Origin: Auanema rhodensis | Taxonomy: Eukaryota; Nematoda; Chromadorea; Rhabditida; Rhabditidae | Assembly: GCA_964057225.1 (NCBI GenBank) | Contig: OZ059900.1 | Span: 12,601,638 to 12,665,637 of the forward strand | Direction of reading: 5' to 3' | DNA: 64,000 nt | Shown here: piece by piece, positions 43,182 through 54,523 of the stretch | Layout: every line of letters begins with the position of its first letter | Numbering within the stretch: position 1 is the stretch's first letter | Notes under the pieces: model-generated | Told to the model about the DNA's origin: nothing | What the model saw: only the letters and a program-made list of their open reading frames with translations | Database searches by the model: none | Made by a program: the position numbers and the translations under genes

Positions 43182-45270
43182 TCAATCTCTGATTGTTTCT
43201 AATTTTACTCCAGTTATCTTCAACATGGCATCCCAAGAAAGTCCAAGACTAGTATAATACCAACATGGATCTAATTCATAAACCAGAAGACTCAAATTTC
43301 TGAAATTTTCAAAAACATCAGCTAAAAGAAGTACATCATTAATCATGTAAATGAGTGTATAATCTTTTGAACGGCATTTCATCTCTTTCTAAACTTTTTG
43401 AGTATAATTATTGATATTGAACCATTCAGTTTATCACGGAAGCATTTCTTTTTAGGCAATTCGGTTTCTTTAAATTTTTCAAAAGAATCCATATATTCAT
43501 ATGGGCATACACCTTTCTTTCTCATAGTTTTGAAAGTGTTCTCACTTTCAATGTAGAATTGATTATGAAAGACTTTTGAAATATGCATTTGATCATCTTT
43601 CAAGTTTTTACTCAATGCAGCAAGAGAAGAACTCATAAATGCAAAGGAAGTCAAAAATCTAATTTCATAGAAGTGATCATTTTCAAATTGTTCCGAAGGT
43701 TTACAATAACTGAAACTCATAAACTTTTCAGTATTACTAGGAATTGGTCTCACTTGAATTTTTCTTTTGTATAGGTATTCATTACTTTCTTGATCTCCAA
43801 TAATCTTGTGAGCATCATAACCTTTAAGGTTGTGGAAAAGTACTGAAATGAAAGTATTTTTTTCTTTTTCAATAAATTACACTTATTGCAAAGAGGTCCT
43901 CGATATTCTCCAGCCCAATGATAATGATCTTTACACTTATTATTTTTATCACTTTCAAAAGCAACATCACAAATAGGACACTTCTTACACTCCTTGAATT
44001 CTTCGTTTTCTCGTGTTGTCAAGTCTCTTATTTTTATCTCAGGAAGTTTCATATTTTTTTGAGTAATTTCATTGATATACTTATTGAACTTGAAGGCTGC
44101 ACCAGGTCCAACATAAAACTTCAGATTATAAATAATCTTTGTGAACGAATCAACTGCAATTATACAATATCCTGATGGAATATGTTCTGTAATATTCCTG
44201 GTATTCTTCCTTTTTTCATTAAATTCTAAGGTTTTTTTTTTGAATTTTTTCATAATTATTCTCAAAATAAATGAATGGGGTATCTATGTTTTTGAGTTCT
44301 TTGATAATTTTTGAACTTCATTATTTTTTCTTTACTCAATAGATTTTCCATTGGTTTGTTTAATCCACAATCTGCAAGATGATCAAGAGATTTCTTTCTA
44401 TCGTAATAACGTGCATGGCATCTAGCACAAAACAGTTTTTGATGTTTATTACCTTTATTCATTAGTTTATTCGAGTTTTTGATGTAACAGTAATGACAAT
44501 TATGACCTTCCTCTATGCAAAGAAGATTAACTATATTGTGTTCATTTTCTGGTGTAGCAACCTTCTTTGATGGTAAAAGTCTAGTGATTCTCTCTAATAT
44601 GAGATCTACTCCAAAAACGTTTATTTTCAGATCATTGTTCTTTTCAAACTTCTTTATATCTTTGAACGTCATAGGAAATGTACATCCTTCAAAATTCAGT
44701 TCGTTTTCATATTTTTGATATTTATAAACTCTGTGTGCATCTTTATCCGCAGGATGGAGATGAGCTAAAACACACCACATAAAGCATTTGTTCTCTTGAT
44801 TTTGAGGATTAATTACGCAATGCTTGTTTTTAATCCATCCTATAAGGTTAGTGTACCTACTTCCTCTTGGAGAATCAAATTTTGTTTGATTGACATATAA
44901 AGCATTGATACTTCTCAAAAACCATCCAGAACCTACAGTATCATGGTTTTCCATATGACCTCTAAGTTGTTTACAAGCGTTTTGATAATATTCAACACGA
45001 TCTTCTCCAATACACAAAGATTCAGTTTTTTGTAGAAACAACTTGGTCTGTATAAGGCTGACCATCTCTAGTTAGTGTATATTTTAATGATAACCGAATT
45101 TTGACACTGCTTTCTTTTTCAATATCAGCAATTACACTATTTTGTTTATCTTGTAAGAATGCTTCTACAATATTTAAAACTTCTTGGAAATATGATTTTT
45201 TAGGTTTCTGTAATTCTTCAACTTCGCTTTGGTGTTGTATAATGAATTTTCTAAGTTCTTCAACTTTCAT
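43182..45270 (-). pseudogene. Second DNA polymerase B lineage (adintovirus/Polinton-like), broken
   Basis: Read from right to left. The N-terminal segment (45022-45270) has the usual region before the catalytic domains. Then (44262-45065) comes a stretch with SGWFLRSINALYVN and a Cys-His cluster (FCARCHARYYDRKKSLDHL). Next (43750-44265) is an endonuclease-VII-like Cys-rich segment (CPICDV ... HYHWAGEYRGPLCNKCN). The next part (43379-43753) holds FMSSSLAALSKNL and PYEYMDS, and the last (43182-43382) DVLLLADVFENFR. These segments match metazoan adintovirus/Polinton-type polymerases and differ clearly from the polymerase at 33-38 kb. Frame changes near 45060, 44264, 43750 and 43381 break it. The palm motifs SLYP and DTDS are absent because the gene stops at 43182. 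Confidence 0.85.
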
Positions 45271-45399
45271 TGCGTGATATTATCCATTTTTCTCAAAAAT
45301 AATTACTTTTTCAAATTCTAGAAGGAGCCAACACTTCCTTTTAAAATAGAAAAAAACGTTTTGAAGAAAAATCAAAATTCCAGATTTATGAATTTCAAA

Positions 45400-45564
45400 T
45401 TAAAAACTCAAATCTTTAAACTTCATAATGAAATCAATCATTTCATCTCTTTTCATTTTCTTTAGATCTTCTTCAAATCCTTCACTAGGTGAATGTCTTG
45501 GAGATCCTCCTAAAGAAAGATTTTGGAAACTTCCTTTTTGGAAAGCTTCAGTAATTTCTTCCAT
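45400..45564 (-). CDS. Small 54-residue ORF upstream of the second polymerase
   Basis: An ORF on the polymerase strand, starting ATGGAAGAAATTACTGAAG and ending 130 bp before the polymerase N-terminus. The product is highly charged (GFEEDLKKMKRDEMIDFIMK), probably helical, with a central Ser/Gly/Pro stretch. It may be a small gene of the same mobile element; nothing in it identifies a function. Confidence 0.4.
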   Translation of the reverse strand: MEEITEAFQKGSFQNLSLGGSPRHSPSEGFEEDLKKMKRDEMIDFIMKFKDLSF

Positions 45565-45654
45565 TTATAAGTACAATAAGTTTTTATGAATAAATTTATA
45601 TATGATCCCAAGAAAAGGAATGAGATAGTTTTTTTTTTCTTTTTTAAAGAGTAG

Positions 45655-46190
45655 AAAAGAAGCTCATCGCGTAGAAGTATTCAAACCCACACTAAAATCA
45701 AATAAGAAACTACAGGAACAAATTATTGATAAAAAGAATAAGATAGTTCAAACTCTCAACAGCTTCAAAGGAATTCAAAGTCTTTCAGAAATTAAAGGAC
45801 AAGTAATTTAATTGTAACTTATCTTCAAGATCCTAGAGATAAAAGTAATGCAGGATGTTCAATAAGGTAGTCCTCCGAGGGAACAAAAAGATATACCATT
45901 GGAAATAAAGAAGTAATTTTTGATGATAATACAATGGAAATTGATAATGTAAAATATAATGCAACTCCTGGCCTTATGGAATTTTTGACTAAAAAATCTC
46001 CAGATCTCAATAAAATTAAGAAAGAATATACTTAAAATTAGAGTTATATCTTATTATGCTCGAATGCTTTGTATCAAGGATTTGATAAAAGTAGCAAAAG
46101 ATATAATGTTGATGCTAGTGATAAATGGAAATTCATTAAAGATAATTATTTTACCACGAAGTCTAAAAATCAAAGTACTTCACAAAGTCA
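45655..46190 (+). pseudogene. Polinton/adintovirus-like gene remnant
   Basis: A plus-strand, frame-broken coding sequence. The first part reads KEAHRVEVFKPTLKSNKK and continues through a Lys-rich segment. The second part reads YTIGNKEVIFDDNTMEIDN, then ATPGLMEFLTKKSPDL, a phrase I associate with a widespread protein of metazoan Polinton/adintovirus-like elements. It ends in a Ser/Gln-rich tail. At least three interruptions are visible. It diverges from the polymerase gene on the other strand, as in such elements. Confidence 0.7.
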
Positions 46191-46696
46191 AAGTAGTCAC
46201 TGTTGAAATGAGATAGATATATCTGAAATAATTTCTCTTATACTCTTTAGCAGCAGTTTACTGCAATGCATGAAGCATCTCGTAAAATATTCTTTAATTG
46301 AATTATAGTTTTATTATATTCAACAAGATGAATATCTTCATCAAGTTCACAAATCAGTTGAACAGACAACAGTTTTTCTGATTGAAAACATAGTTAATGG
46401 ATTAAATAATTTAATTGACTGAAGAGTAATATGTTAGTTTAACCTATGTGGAGGAATTATCTATGCAATTACTAATATTGTACTAGATATATGAACGCCC
46501 TCTCGAAACGAAATAAAACAATTTCAACAAACAACTGTCTCTTTGAGTAGCATTTTACTATAAAGAAAAGTGGAGTCTAAACACCTTATCGATCAATCTA
46601 AATGTTTTACTATATCTCGTTCATGTAAAAAACGGTAAAACTCTGAGAACTATCAGAGAACCGTTGGTTTTTTTTTAAGAGCAGCTCGTCTAGTTA

Positions 46697-46876
46697 TTAT
46701 TGGAGAGCGGTAATTTTCTTCTCGGCGGAGATGGGTGCTCTATACTTCTTAATCAGTTTCTCGAGCCCTTCTACGTCTATCAGTGCCATGCCACCAACCA
46801 AGTCAACGTACTTCAATAATTCAAGAGCAGGAATTTTTACAAATTTCTTCGACATAGAATTTTGTTTCCTGGCCAT
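46697..46876 (-). CDS. Cassette small protein, GxAxIxVxGL family, unit 1
   Basis: A 59-residue frame starting ATGGCCAGGAAACAAAATTC, two bases after an ACTCATTTCAG acceptor-like site. The product is basic at the N-terminus (MARKQNSMSKKF), with the core VGGMALIDVEGLEKLIKKY and a short tail, no coiled-coil extension. Its core resembles the ORFs in repeat A and at 41.5 kb. A tRNA-like sequence lies upstream on the same strand. Unknown family; expression unproven. Confidence 0.5.
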   Translation of the reverse strand: MARKQNSMSKKFVKIPALELLKYVDLVGGMALIDVEGLEKLIKKYRAPISAEKKITALQ

Positions 46877-46907
46877 ATCTGAAATGAGTAGAAATTAAGA
46901 CAATCAT

Positions 46908-46990
46908 GGCTCTACACCGGATTTGTACCAGTGAGTGTAGTTTGCCTCAGATTTGCAATCCTGGTACTACACCACTTGACTATTCCGGTG
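46908..46990 (-). repeat. Cassette tRNA-like sequence, unit 1
   Basis: On the minus strand it reads CACCGGAATAGTCAAGTGGT (A-box region) and later GGTACAAATCC (B-box-like). It is related over its length to tRNA-like sequence 3 of repeat A. It is not a functional tRNA by its ends. Confidence 0.6.
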
Positions 46991-49900
46991 TTTTTTTTTC
47001 GGTTGTAAACAAATGCATTTGGCCATGACAGTAACAATGCAGATAGTTTTTAATTCACTTTAAGAATATGCCAGATCGTTCCATTTGGGTCGCCGCGGAT
47101 TCTAAGTCACTGAACGCCCAAAAACATTACGAAAGAAAAGAGTATAGATTTATATAAAGAATAAATAGATTGTACTTTTATAGTGAAAAAAGGCAGAAAA
47201 GGATTTAGAATACAAAGGTTAATTAACTACAAGATTATAACTATAGTATAAATGATAAAGATAAACGAATGAACTGTTATGCTTTTAAAGCTCATGCTTA
47301 TATACTATTACAACCTCTATTTTTTTAAACGCCTCTCTACTGACGTGCCCTTAGAGTATGCTTATTTCTTATAATCGAGAAAAAATCGCGCTATGCGTTC
47401 TCTTTAGCAGCAGTTTACTGCAATGCATGAAGCATCTCGTAAAATATTCTTTAATTGAATTATAGTTTTATTATATTCAACAAGATGAATATCTTCATCA
47501 AGTTCACAAATCAGTTGAACAGACAACAGTTTTTCTGATTGAAAACATAGTTAATGGATTAAATAATTTAATTGACTGAAGAGTAATATGTTAGTTTAAC
47601 CTATGTGGAGGAATTATCTATGCAATTACTAATATTGTACTAGATATATGAACGCCCTCTCGAAACGAAATGAAACAATTTCAACAAACAACTGTCTCTT
47701 TGAGTAGCATTTTACTATAAAGAAAAGTGGAGTCTAAACACCTTATCGATCAATCTAAATGTTTTACTATATCTCGTTCATGTAAAAAACGGTAAAACTC
47801 TGAGAACTCTCAGAGAACCTTTCGTTTTTTTGAAGAGCAGCTCGTCTAGTTATTAATTAATATTAATTCACTTTAAGAATATGCCAGATCGTTCCATTTG
47901 GGTTGCCGCGGATTCTAAGTCACTGGACGCCCAAAAACATTACGAAAGAAAAGAGTATAGATTTATATAAAGAATAAATAGATTGTACTTTTATAGTGAA
48001 AAAAGGCAGAAAAGGATTTAGAATACAAAGGTTAATTAACTACAAGATTATAGTTATAGTATAAATGATAAAGATAAACGAATGAACTGTTATGCTTTTA
48101 AAGCTCATGCTTATATACTATTACAACCTCTATTTTTTTAAACGCCTCTCTACTGACGTGCCCTTAGAGTATGCTTATTTCTTATAATCGAGAAAAAATC
48201 GCGCTATGCGTTCTCTTTAGCAGCAGTTTACTGCAATGCATGAAGCATCTCGTAAAATATTCTTTAATTGAATTATAGTTTTATTATATTCAACAAGATG
48301 AATATCTTCATCAAGTTCACAAATCAGTTGAACAGACAACAGTTTTTCTGATTGAAAACATAGTTAATGGATTAAATAATTTAATTGACTAAAGAGTAAT
48401 ATGTTAGTTTAACCTATGTGGAGGAATTATCTATGCAATTACTAGTATTGGACTAGATATATGAACGCCCTCTCGAAACGAAATAAAACAATTTCAACAA
48501 ACAACTGTCTCTTTGAGTATCAGTTTACTATAAAGAAAAGTGGAGTCTAAACACCTTATCGATCAATCTAAATGTTTTACTATATCTCGTTCATGTAAAA
48601 AACGGTAAAACTCTGAGAACTCTCAGAGAACCTTTCGTTTTTTTGAAGAGCAGCTCGTCTAGTTATTAATTAATATTAATTCACTTTAAGAATATGCCAG
48701 ATCGTTCCATTTGGGTTGCCGCGGATTCTAAGTCACTGGACGCCCAAAAACATTACGAAAAAAAAGAGTATAGATTTATATAAAGAATAAATAGATTGTA
48801 CTTTTATAGTGAAAAAAGGCAGAAAAGGATTTAGAATACAAAGGTTAATTAACTACAAGATTATAGTTATAGTATAAATGATAAAGATAAACGAATGAAC
48901 TGTTATGCTTTTAAAGCTCATGCTTATATACTATTACAACCTCTATTTTTTTAAACGCCTCTCTACTGACGTGCCCTTAGAGTATGCTTATTTCTTATAA
49001 TCGAGAAAAAATCGCGCTATGCGTTCTCTTTAGCAGCAGTTTACTGCAATGCATGAAGCATCTCGTAAAATATTCTTTAATTGAATTATAGTTTTATTAT
49101 ATTCAACAAGATGAATATCTTCATCAAGTTCACAAATCAGTTGAACAGACAACAGTTTTTCTGATTGAAAACATAGTTAATGGATTAAATAATTTAATTG
49201 ACTAAAGAGTAATATGTTAGTTTAACCTATGTGGAGGAATTATCTATGCAATTACTAGTATTGGACTAGATATATGAACGCCCTCTCGAAACGAAATAAA
49301 ACAATTTCAACAAACAACTGTCTCTTTGAGTATCAGTTTACTATAAAGAAAAGTGGAGTCTAAACACCTTATCGATCAATCTAAATGTTTTACTATATCT
49401 CGTTCATGTAAAAAACGGTAAAACTCTGAGAACTCTCAGAGAACCTTTCGTTTTTTTGAAGAGCAGCTCGTCTAGTTATTAATTAATATTAATTCACTTT
49501 AAGAATATGCCAGATCGTTCCATTTGGGTTGCCGCGGATTCTAAGTCACTGGACGCCCAAAAACATTACGAAAAAAAAGAGTATAGATTTATATAAAGAA
49601 TAAATAGATTGTACTTTTATAGTGAAAAAAGGCAGAAAAGGATTTAGAATACAAAGGTTAATTAACTACAAGATTATAGTTATAGTATAAATGATAAAGA
49701 TAAACGAATGAACTGTTATGCTTTTAAAGCTCATGCTTATATACTATTACAACCTCTATTTTTTTAAACGCCTCTCTACTGACGTGCCCTTAGAGTATGC
49801 TTATTTCTTATAATCGAGAAAAAATCGCGCTATGCGTTCTCTTTAGCAGCAGTTTACTGCAATGCATGAAGCATCTCGTAAAATATTCTTTAATTGAATT

Positions 49901-50291
49901 ATAGTTTTATTATATTCAACAAGATGAATATCTTCATCAAGTTCACAAATCAGTTGAACAGACAACAGTTTTTCTGATTGAAAACATAGTTAATGGATTA
50001 AATAATTTAATTGACTGAAGAGTAATATGTTAGTTTAACCTATGTGGAGGAATTATCTATGCAATTACTAATATTGTACTAGATATATGAACGCCCTCTC
50101 GAAACGAAATGAAACAATTTCAACAAACAACTGTCTCTTTGAGTAGCATTTTACTATAAAGAAAAGTGGAGTCTAAACACCTTATCGATCAATCTAAATG
50201 TTTTACTATATCTCGTTCATGTAAAAAACGGTAAAACTCTGAGAACTCTCAGAGAACCGTTGGTTTTTTTTAAGAGCAGCTCGTCTAGTTA

Positions 50292-50471
50292 TTATTGGAG
50301 AGCGGTAATTTTCTTCTCGGCGGAGATGGGTGCTCTATACTTCTTAATCAGTTTCTCGAGCCCTTCTACGTCTATCAGTGCCATGCCACCAACCAAGTCA
50401 ACGTACTTCAATAATTCAAGAGCAGGAATTTTTACAAATTTCTTCGACATAGAATTTTGTTTCCTGGCCAT
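50292..50471 (-). CDS. Cassette small protein, unit 5
   Basis: An intact copy of the 59-residue frame described for unit 1, with the same start and stop. Confidence 0.5.
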   Translation of the reverse strand: MARKQNSMSKKFVKIPALELLKYVDLVGGMALIDVEGLEKLIKKYRAPISAEKKITALQ

Positions 50472-50502
50472 ATCTGAAATGAGTAGAAATTAAGACAATC
50501 AT

Positions 50503-50585
50503 GGCTCTACACCGGATTTGTACCAGTGAGTGTAGTTTGCCTCAGATTTGCAATCCTGGTACTACACCACTTGACTATTCCGGTG
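50503..50585 (-). repeat. Cassette tRNA-like sequence, unit 5
   Basis: Same sequence and position relative to the ORF as in unit 1. Confidence 0.6.
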
Positions 50586-53073
50586 TTTTTTTTTCGGTTG
50601 TAAACAAATGCATTTGGCCATGACAGTAACAATTCATATAGTTTTTAATTCACTTTAAGAATATGCCAGATCGTTCCATTTGGGTCGCCGCGGATTCTAA
50701 GTCACTGGACGCCCAAAAACATTACGAAAAAAAAGAGTATAGATTTATATAAAGAATAAATAGATTGTACTTTTATAGTGAAAAAAGGCAGAAAAGGATT
50801 TAGAATACAAAGGTTAATTAACTACAAGATTATAGTTATAGTATAAATGATAAAGATAAACGAATGAACTGTTATGCTTTTAAAGCTCATGCTTATATAC
50901 TATTACAACCTCTATTTTTTTAAACGCCTCTCTACTGACGTGCCCTTAGAGTATGCTTATTTCTTATAATCGAGAAAAAATCGCGCTATGCGTTCTCTTT
51001 AGCAGCAGTTTACTGCAATGCATGAAGCATCTCGTAAAATATTCTTTAATTGAATTATAGTTTTATTATATTCAACAAGATGAATATCTTCATCAAGTTC
51101 ACAAATCAGTTGAACAGACAACAGTTTTTCTGATTGAAAACATAGTTAATGGATTAAATAATTTAATTGATTGAAGAGTAATATGTTAGTTTAACCTATG
51201 TGGAGGAATTATCTATGCAATTACTAATATTGTACTAGATATATGAACGCCCTCTCGAAACGAAATGAAACAATTTCAACAAACAACTGTCTCTTTGAGT
51301 AGCATTTTACTATAAAGAAAAGTGGAGTCTAAACACCTTATCGATCAATCTAAATGTTTTACTATATCTCGTTCATGTAAAAAACGGTAAAACTCTGAGA
51401 ACTCTCAGAGAACCTTTCGTTTTTTTGAAGAGCAGCTCGTCTAGTTATTAATTAATATTAATTCACTTTAAGAATATGCCAGATCGTTCCATTTGGGTTG
51501 CCGCGGATTCTAAGTCACTGGACGCCCAAAAACATTACGAAAGAAAAGAGTATAGATTTATATAAAGAATAAATAGATTGTATTTTTATAGTGAAAAAAG
51601 GCAGAAAAGGATTTAGAATACAAAGGTTAATTAACTACAAGATTATAGTTATAGTATAAATGATAAAGATAAACGAATGAACTGTTATGCTTTTAAAGCT
51701 CATGCTTATATACTATTACAACCTCTATTTTTTTAAACGCCTCTCTACTGACGTGCCCTTAGAGTATGCTTATTTCTTATAATCGAGAAAAAATCGCGCT
51801 ATGCGTTCTCTTTAGCAGCAGTTTACTGCAATGCATGAAGCATCTCGTAAAATATTCTTTAATTGAATTATAGTTTTATTACATTCAACAAGATGAATAT
51901 CTTCATCAAGTTCACAAATCAGTTGAACAGACAACAGTTTTTCTGATTGAAAACATAGTTAATGGATTAAATAATTTAATTGACTGAAGAGTAATATGTT
52001 AGTTTAACCTATGTGGAGGAATTATCTATGCAATTACTAATATTGTACTAGATATATGAACGCCCTCTCGAAACGAAATGAAACAATTTCAACAAACAAC
52101 TGTCTCTTTGAGTAGCATTTTGCTATAAAGAAAAGTGGAGTCTAAACACCTTATCGATCAATCTAAATGTTTTACTATATCTCGTTCATGTAAAAAACGG
52201 TAAAACTCTGAGAACTCTCAGAGAACCTTTCGTTTTTTTGAAGAGCAGCTCGTCTAGTTATTAATTAATATTAATTCACTTTAAGAATATGCCAGATCGT
52301 TCCATTTGGGTTGCCGCGGATTCTAAGTCACTGGACGCCCAAAAACATTACGAAAGAAAAGAGTATAGATTTATATAAAGAATAAATAGATTGTACTTTT
52401 ATAGTGAAAAAAGGCAGAAAAGGATTTAGAATACAAAGGTTAATTAACTACAAGATTATAGTTATAGTATAAATGATAAAGATAAACGAATGAACTGTTA
52501 TGCTTTTAAAGCTCATGCTTATATACTATTACAACCTCTATTTTTTTAAACGCCTCTCTACTGACGTGCCCTTAGAGTATGCTTATTTCTTATAATCGAG
52601 AAAAAATCGCGCTATGCGTTCTCTTTAGCAGCAGTTTACTGCAATGCATGAAGCATCTCGTAAAATATTCTTTAATTGAATTATAGTTTTATTATATTCA
52701 ACAAGATGAATATCTTCATCAAGTTCACAAATCAGTTGAACAGACAACAGTTTTTCTGATTGAAAACATAGTTAATGGATTAAATAATTTAATTGACTGA
52801 AGAGTAATATGTTAGTTTAACCTATGTGGAGGAATTATCTATGCAATTACTAATATTGTACTAGATATATGAACGCCTTCTCGAAACGAAATGAAACAAT
52901 TTCAACAAACAACTGTCTCTTTGAGTAGCATTTTACTATAAAGAAAAGTGGAGTCTAAACACCTTATCGATCAATCTAAATGTTTTACTATATCTCGTTC
53001 ATGTAAAAAACGGTAAAACTCTGAGAACTCTCAGAGAACCTTTCGTTTTTTTGAAGAGCAGCTCGTCTAGTTA

Positions 53074-53253
53074 TTATTGGAGAGCGGTAATTTTCTTCTC
53101 GGCGGAGATGGGTGCTCTATACTTCTTAATCAGTTTCTCGAGCCCTTCTACGTCTATCAGTGCCATGCCACCAACCAAGTCAACGTACTTCAATAATTCA
53201 AGAGCAGGAATTTTTACAAATTTCTTCGACATAGAATTTTGTTTCCTGGCCAT
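53074..53253 (-). CDS. Cassette small protein, unit 8
   Basis: An intact copy of the 59-residue frame. Confidence 0.5.
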   Translation of the reverse strand: MARKQNSMSKKFVKIPALELLKYVDLVGGMALIDVEGLEKLIKKYRAPISAEKKITALQ

Positions 53254-53284
53254 ATCTGAAATGAGTAGAAATTAAGACAATCAT

Positions 53285-53367
53285 GGCTCTACACCGGATT
53301 TGTACCAGTGAGTGTAGTTTGCCTCAGATTTGCAATCCTGGTACTACACCACTTGACTATTCCGGTG
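53285..53367 (-). repeat. Cassette tRNA-like sequence, unit 8
   Basis: Same as in unit 1, 31 bp upstream of the ORF start. Confidence 0.6.
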
Positions 53368-54229
53368 TTTTTTTTTCGGTTGTAAACAAATGCATTTGGC
53401 CATGACAGTAACAATTCATATAGTTTTTAATTCACTTTAAGAATATGCCAGATCGTTCCATTTGGGTCGCCGCGGATTCTAAGTCACTGGACGCCCAAAA
53501 ACATTACGAAAGAAAAGAGTATAGATTTATATAAAGAATAAATAGATTGTACTTTTATAGTGAAAAAAGGCAGAAAAGGATTTAGAATACAAAGGTTAAT
53601 TAACTACAAGATTATAGTTATAGTATAAATGATAAAGATAAACGAATGAACTGTTATGCTTTTAAAGCTCATGCTTATATACTATTACAACCTCTATTTT
53701 TTTAAACGCCTCTCTACTGACGTGCCCTTAGAGTATGCTTATTTCTTATAATCGAGAAAAAATCGCGCTATGCGTTCTCTTTAGCAGCAGTTTACTGCAA
53801 TGCATGAAGCATCTCGTAAAATATTCTTTAATTGAATTATAGTTTTATTATATTCAACAAGATGAATATCTTCATCAAGTTCACAAATCAGTTGAACAGA
53901 CAACAGTTTTTCTGATTGAAAACATAGTTAATGGATTAAATAATTTAATTGACTGAAGAGTAATATGTTAGTTTAACCTATGTGGAGGAATTATCTATGC
54001 AATTACTAATATTGTACTAGATATATGAACGCCTTCTCGAAACGAAATGAAACAATTTCAACAAACAACTGTCTCTTTGAGTAGCATTTTACTATAAAGA
54101 AAAGTGGAGTCTAAACACCTTATCGATCAATCTAAATGTTTTACTATATCTCGTTCATGTAAAAAACGGTAAAACTCTGAGAACTCTCAGAGAACCTTTC
54201 GTTTTTTTGAAGAGCAGCTCGTCTAGTTA

Positions 54230-54409
54230 TTATTGGAGAGCGGTAATTTTCTTCTCGGCGGAGATGGGTGCTCTATACTTCTTAATCAGTTTCTCGAGCC
54301 CTTCTACGTCTATCAGTGCCATGCCACCAACCAAGTCAACGTACTTCAATAATTCAAGAGCAGGAATTTTTACAAATTTCTTCGACATAGAATTTTGTTT
54401 CCTGGCCAT
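54230..54409 (-). CDS. Cassette small protein, unit 9
   Basis: An intact copy of the 59-residue frame. Units 8 and 9 are the only adjacent pair that both carry the cassette. Confidence 0.5.
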   Translation of the reverse strand: MARKQNSMSKKFVKIPALELLKYVDLVGGMALIDVEGLEKLIKKYRAPISAEKKITALQ

Positions 54410-54440
54410 ATCTGAAATGAGTAGAAATTAAGACAATCAT

Positions 54441-54523
54441 GGCTCTACACCGGATTTGTACCAGTGAGTGTAGTTTGCCTCAGATTTGCAATCCTGGTAC
54501 TACACCACTTGACTATTCCGGTG
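54441..54523 (-). repeat. Cassette tRNA-like sequence, unit 9
   Basis: Same as in unit 1. Confidence 0.6.

Noticed and set aside
50260..50493. Plus-strand Ser/Tyr-rich ORFs repeated in the array (50.3, 53.1, 54.2, 57.0 kb)
   Set aside because: They are antisense to the cassette ORF, whose minus-strand frame starts next to an acceptor-like site and resembles two other ORFs; the plus frame does not.
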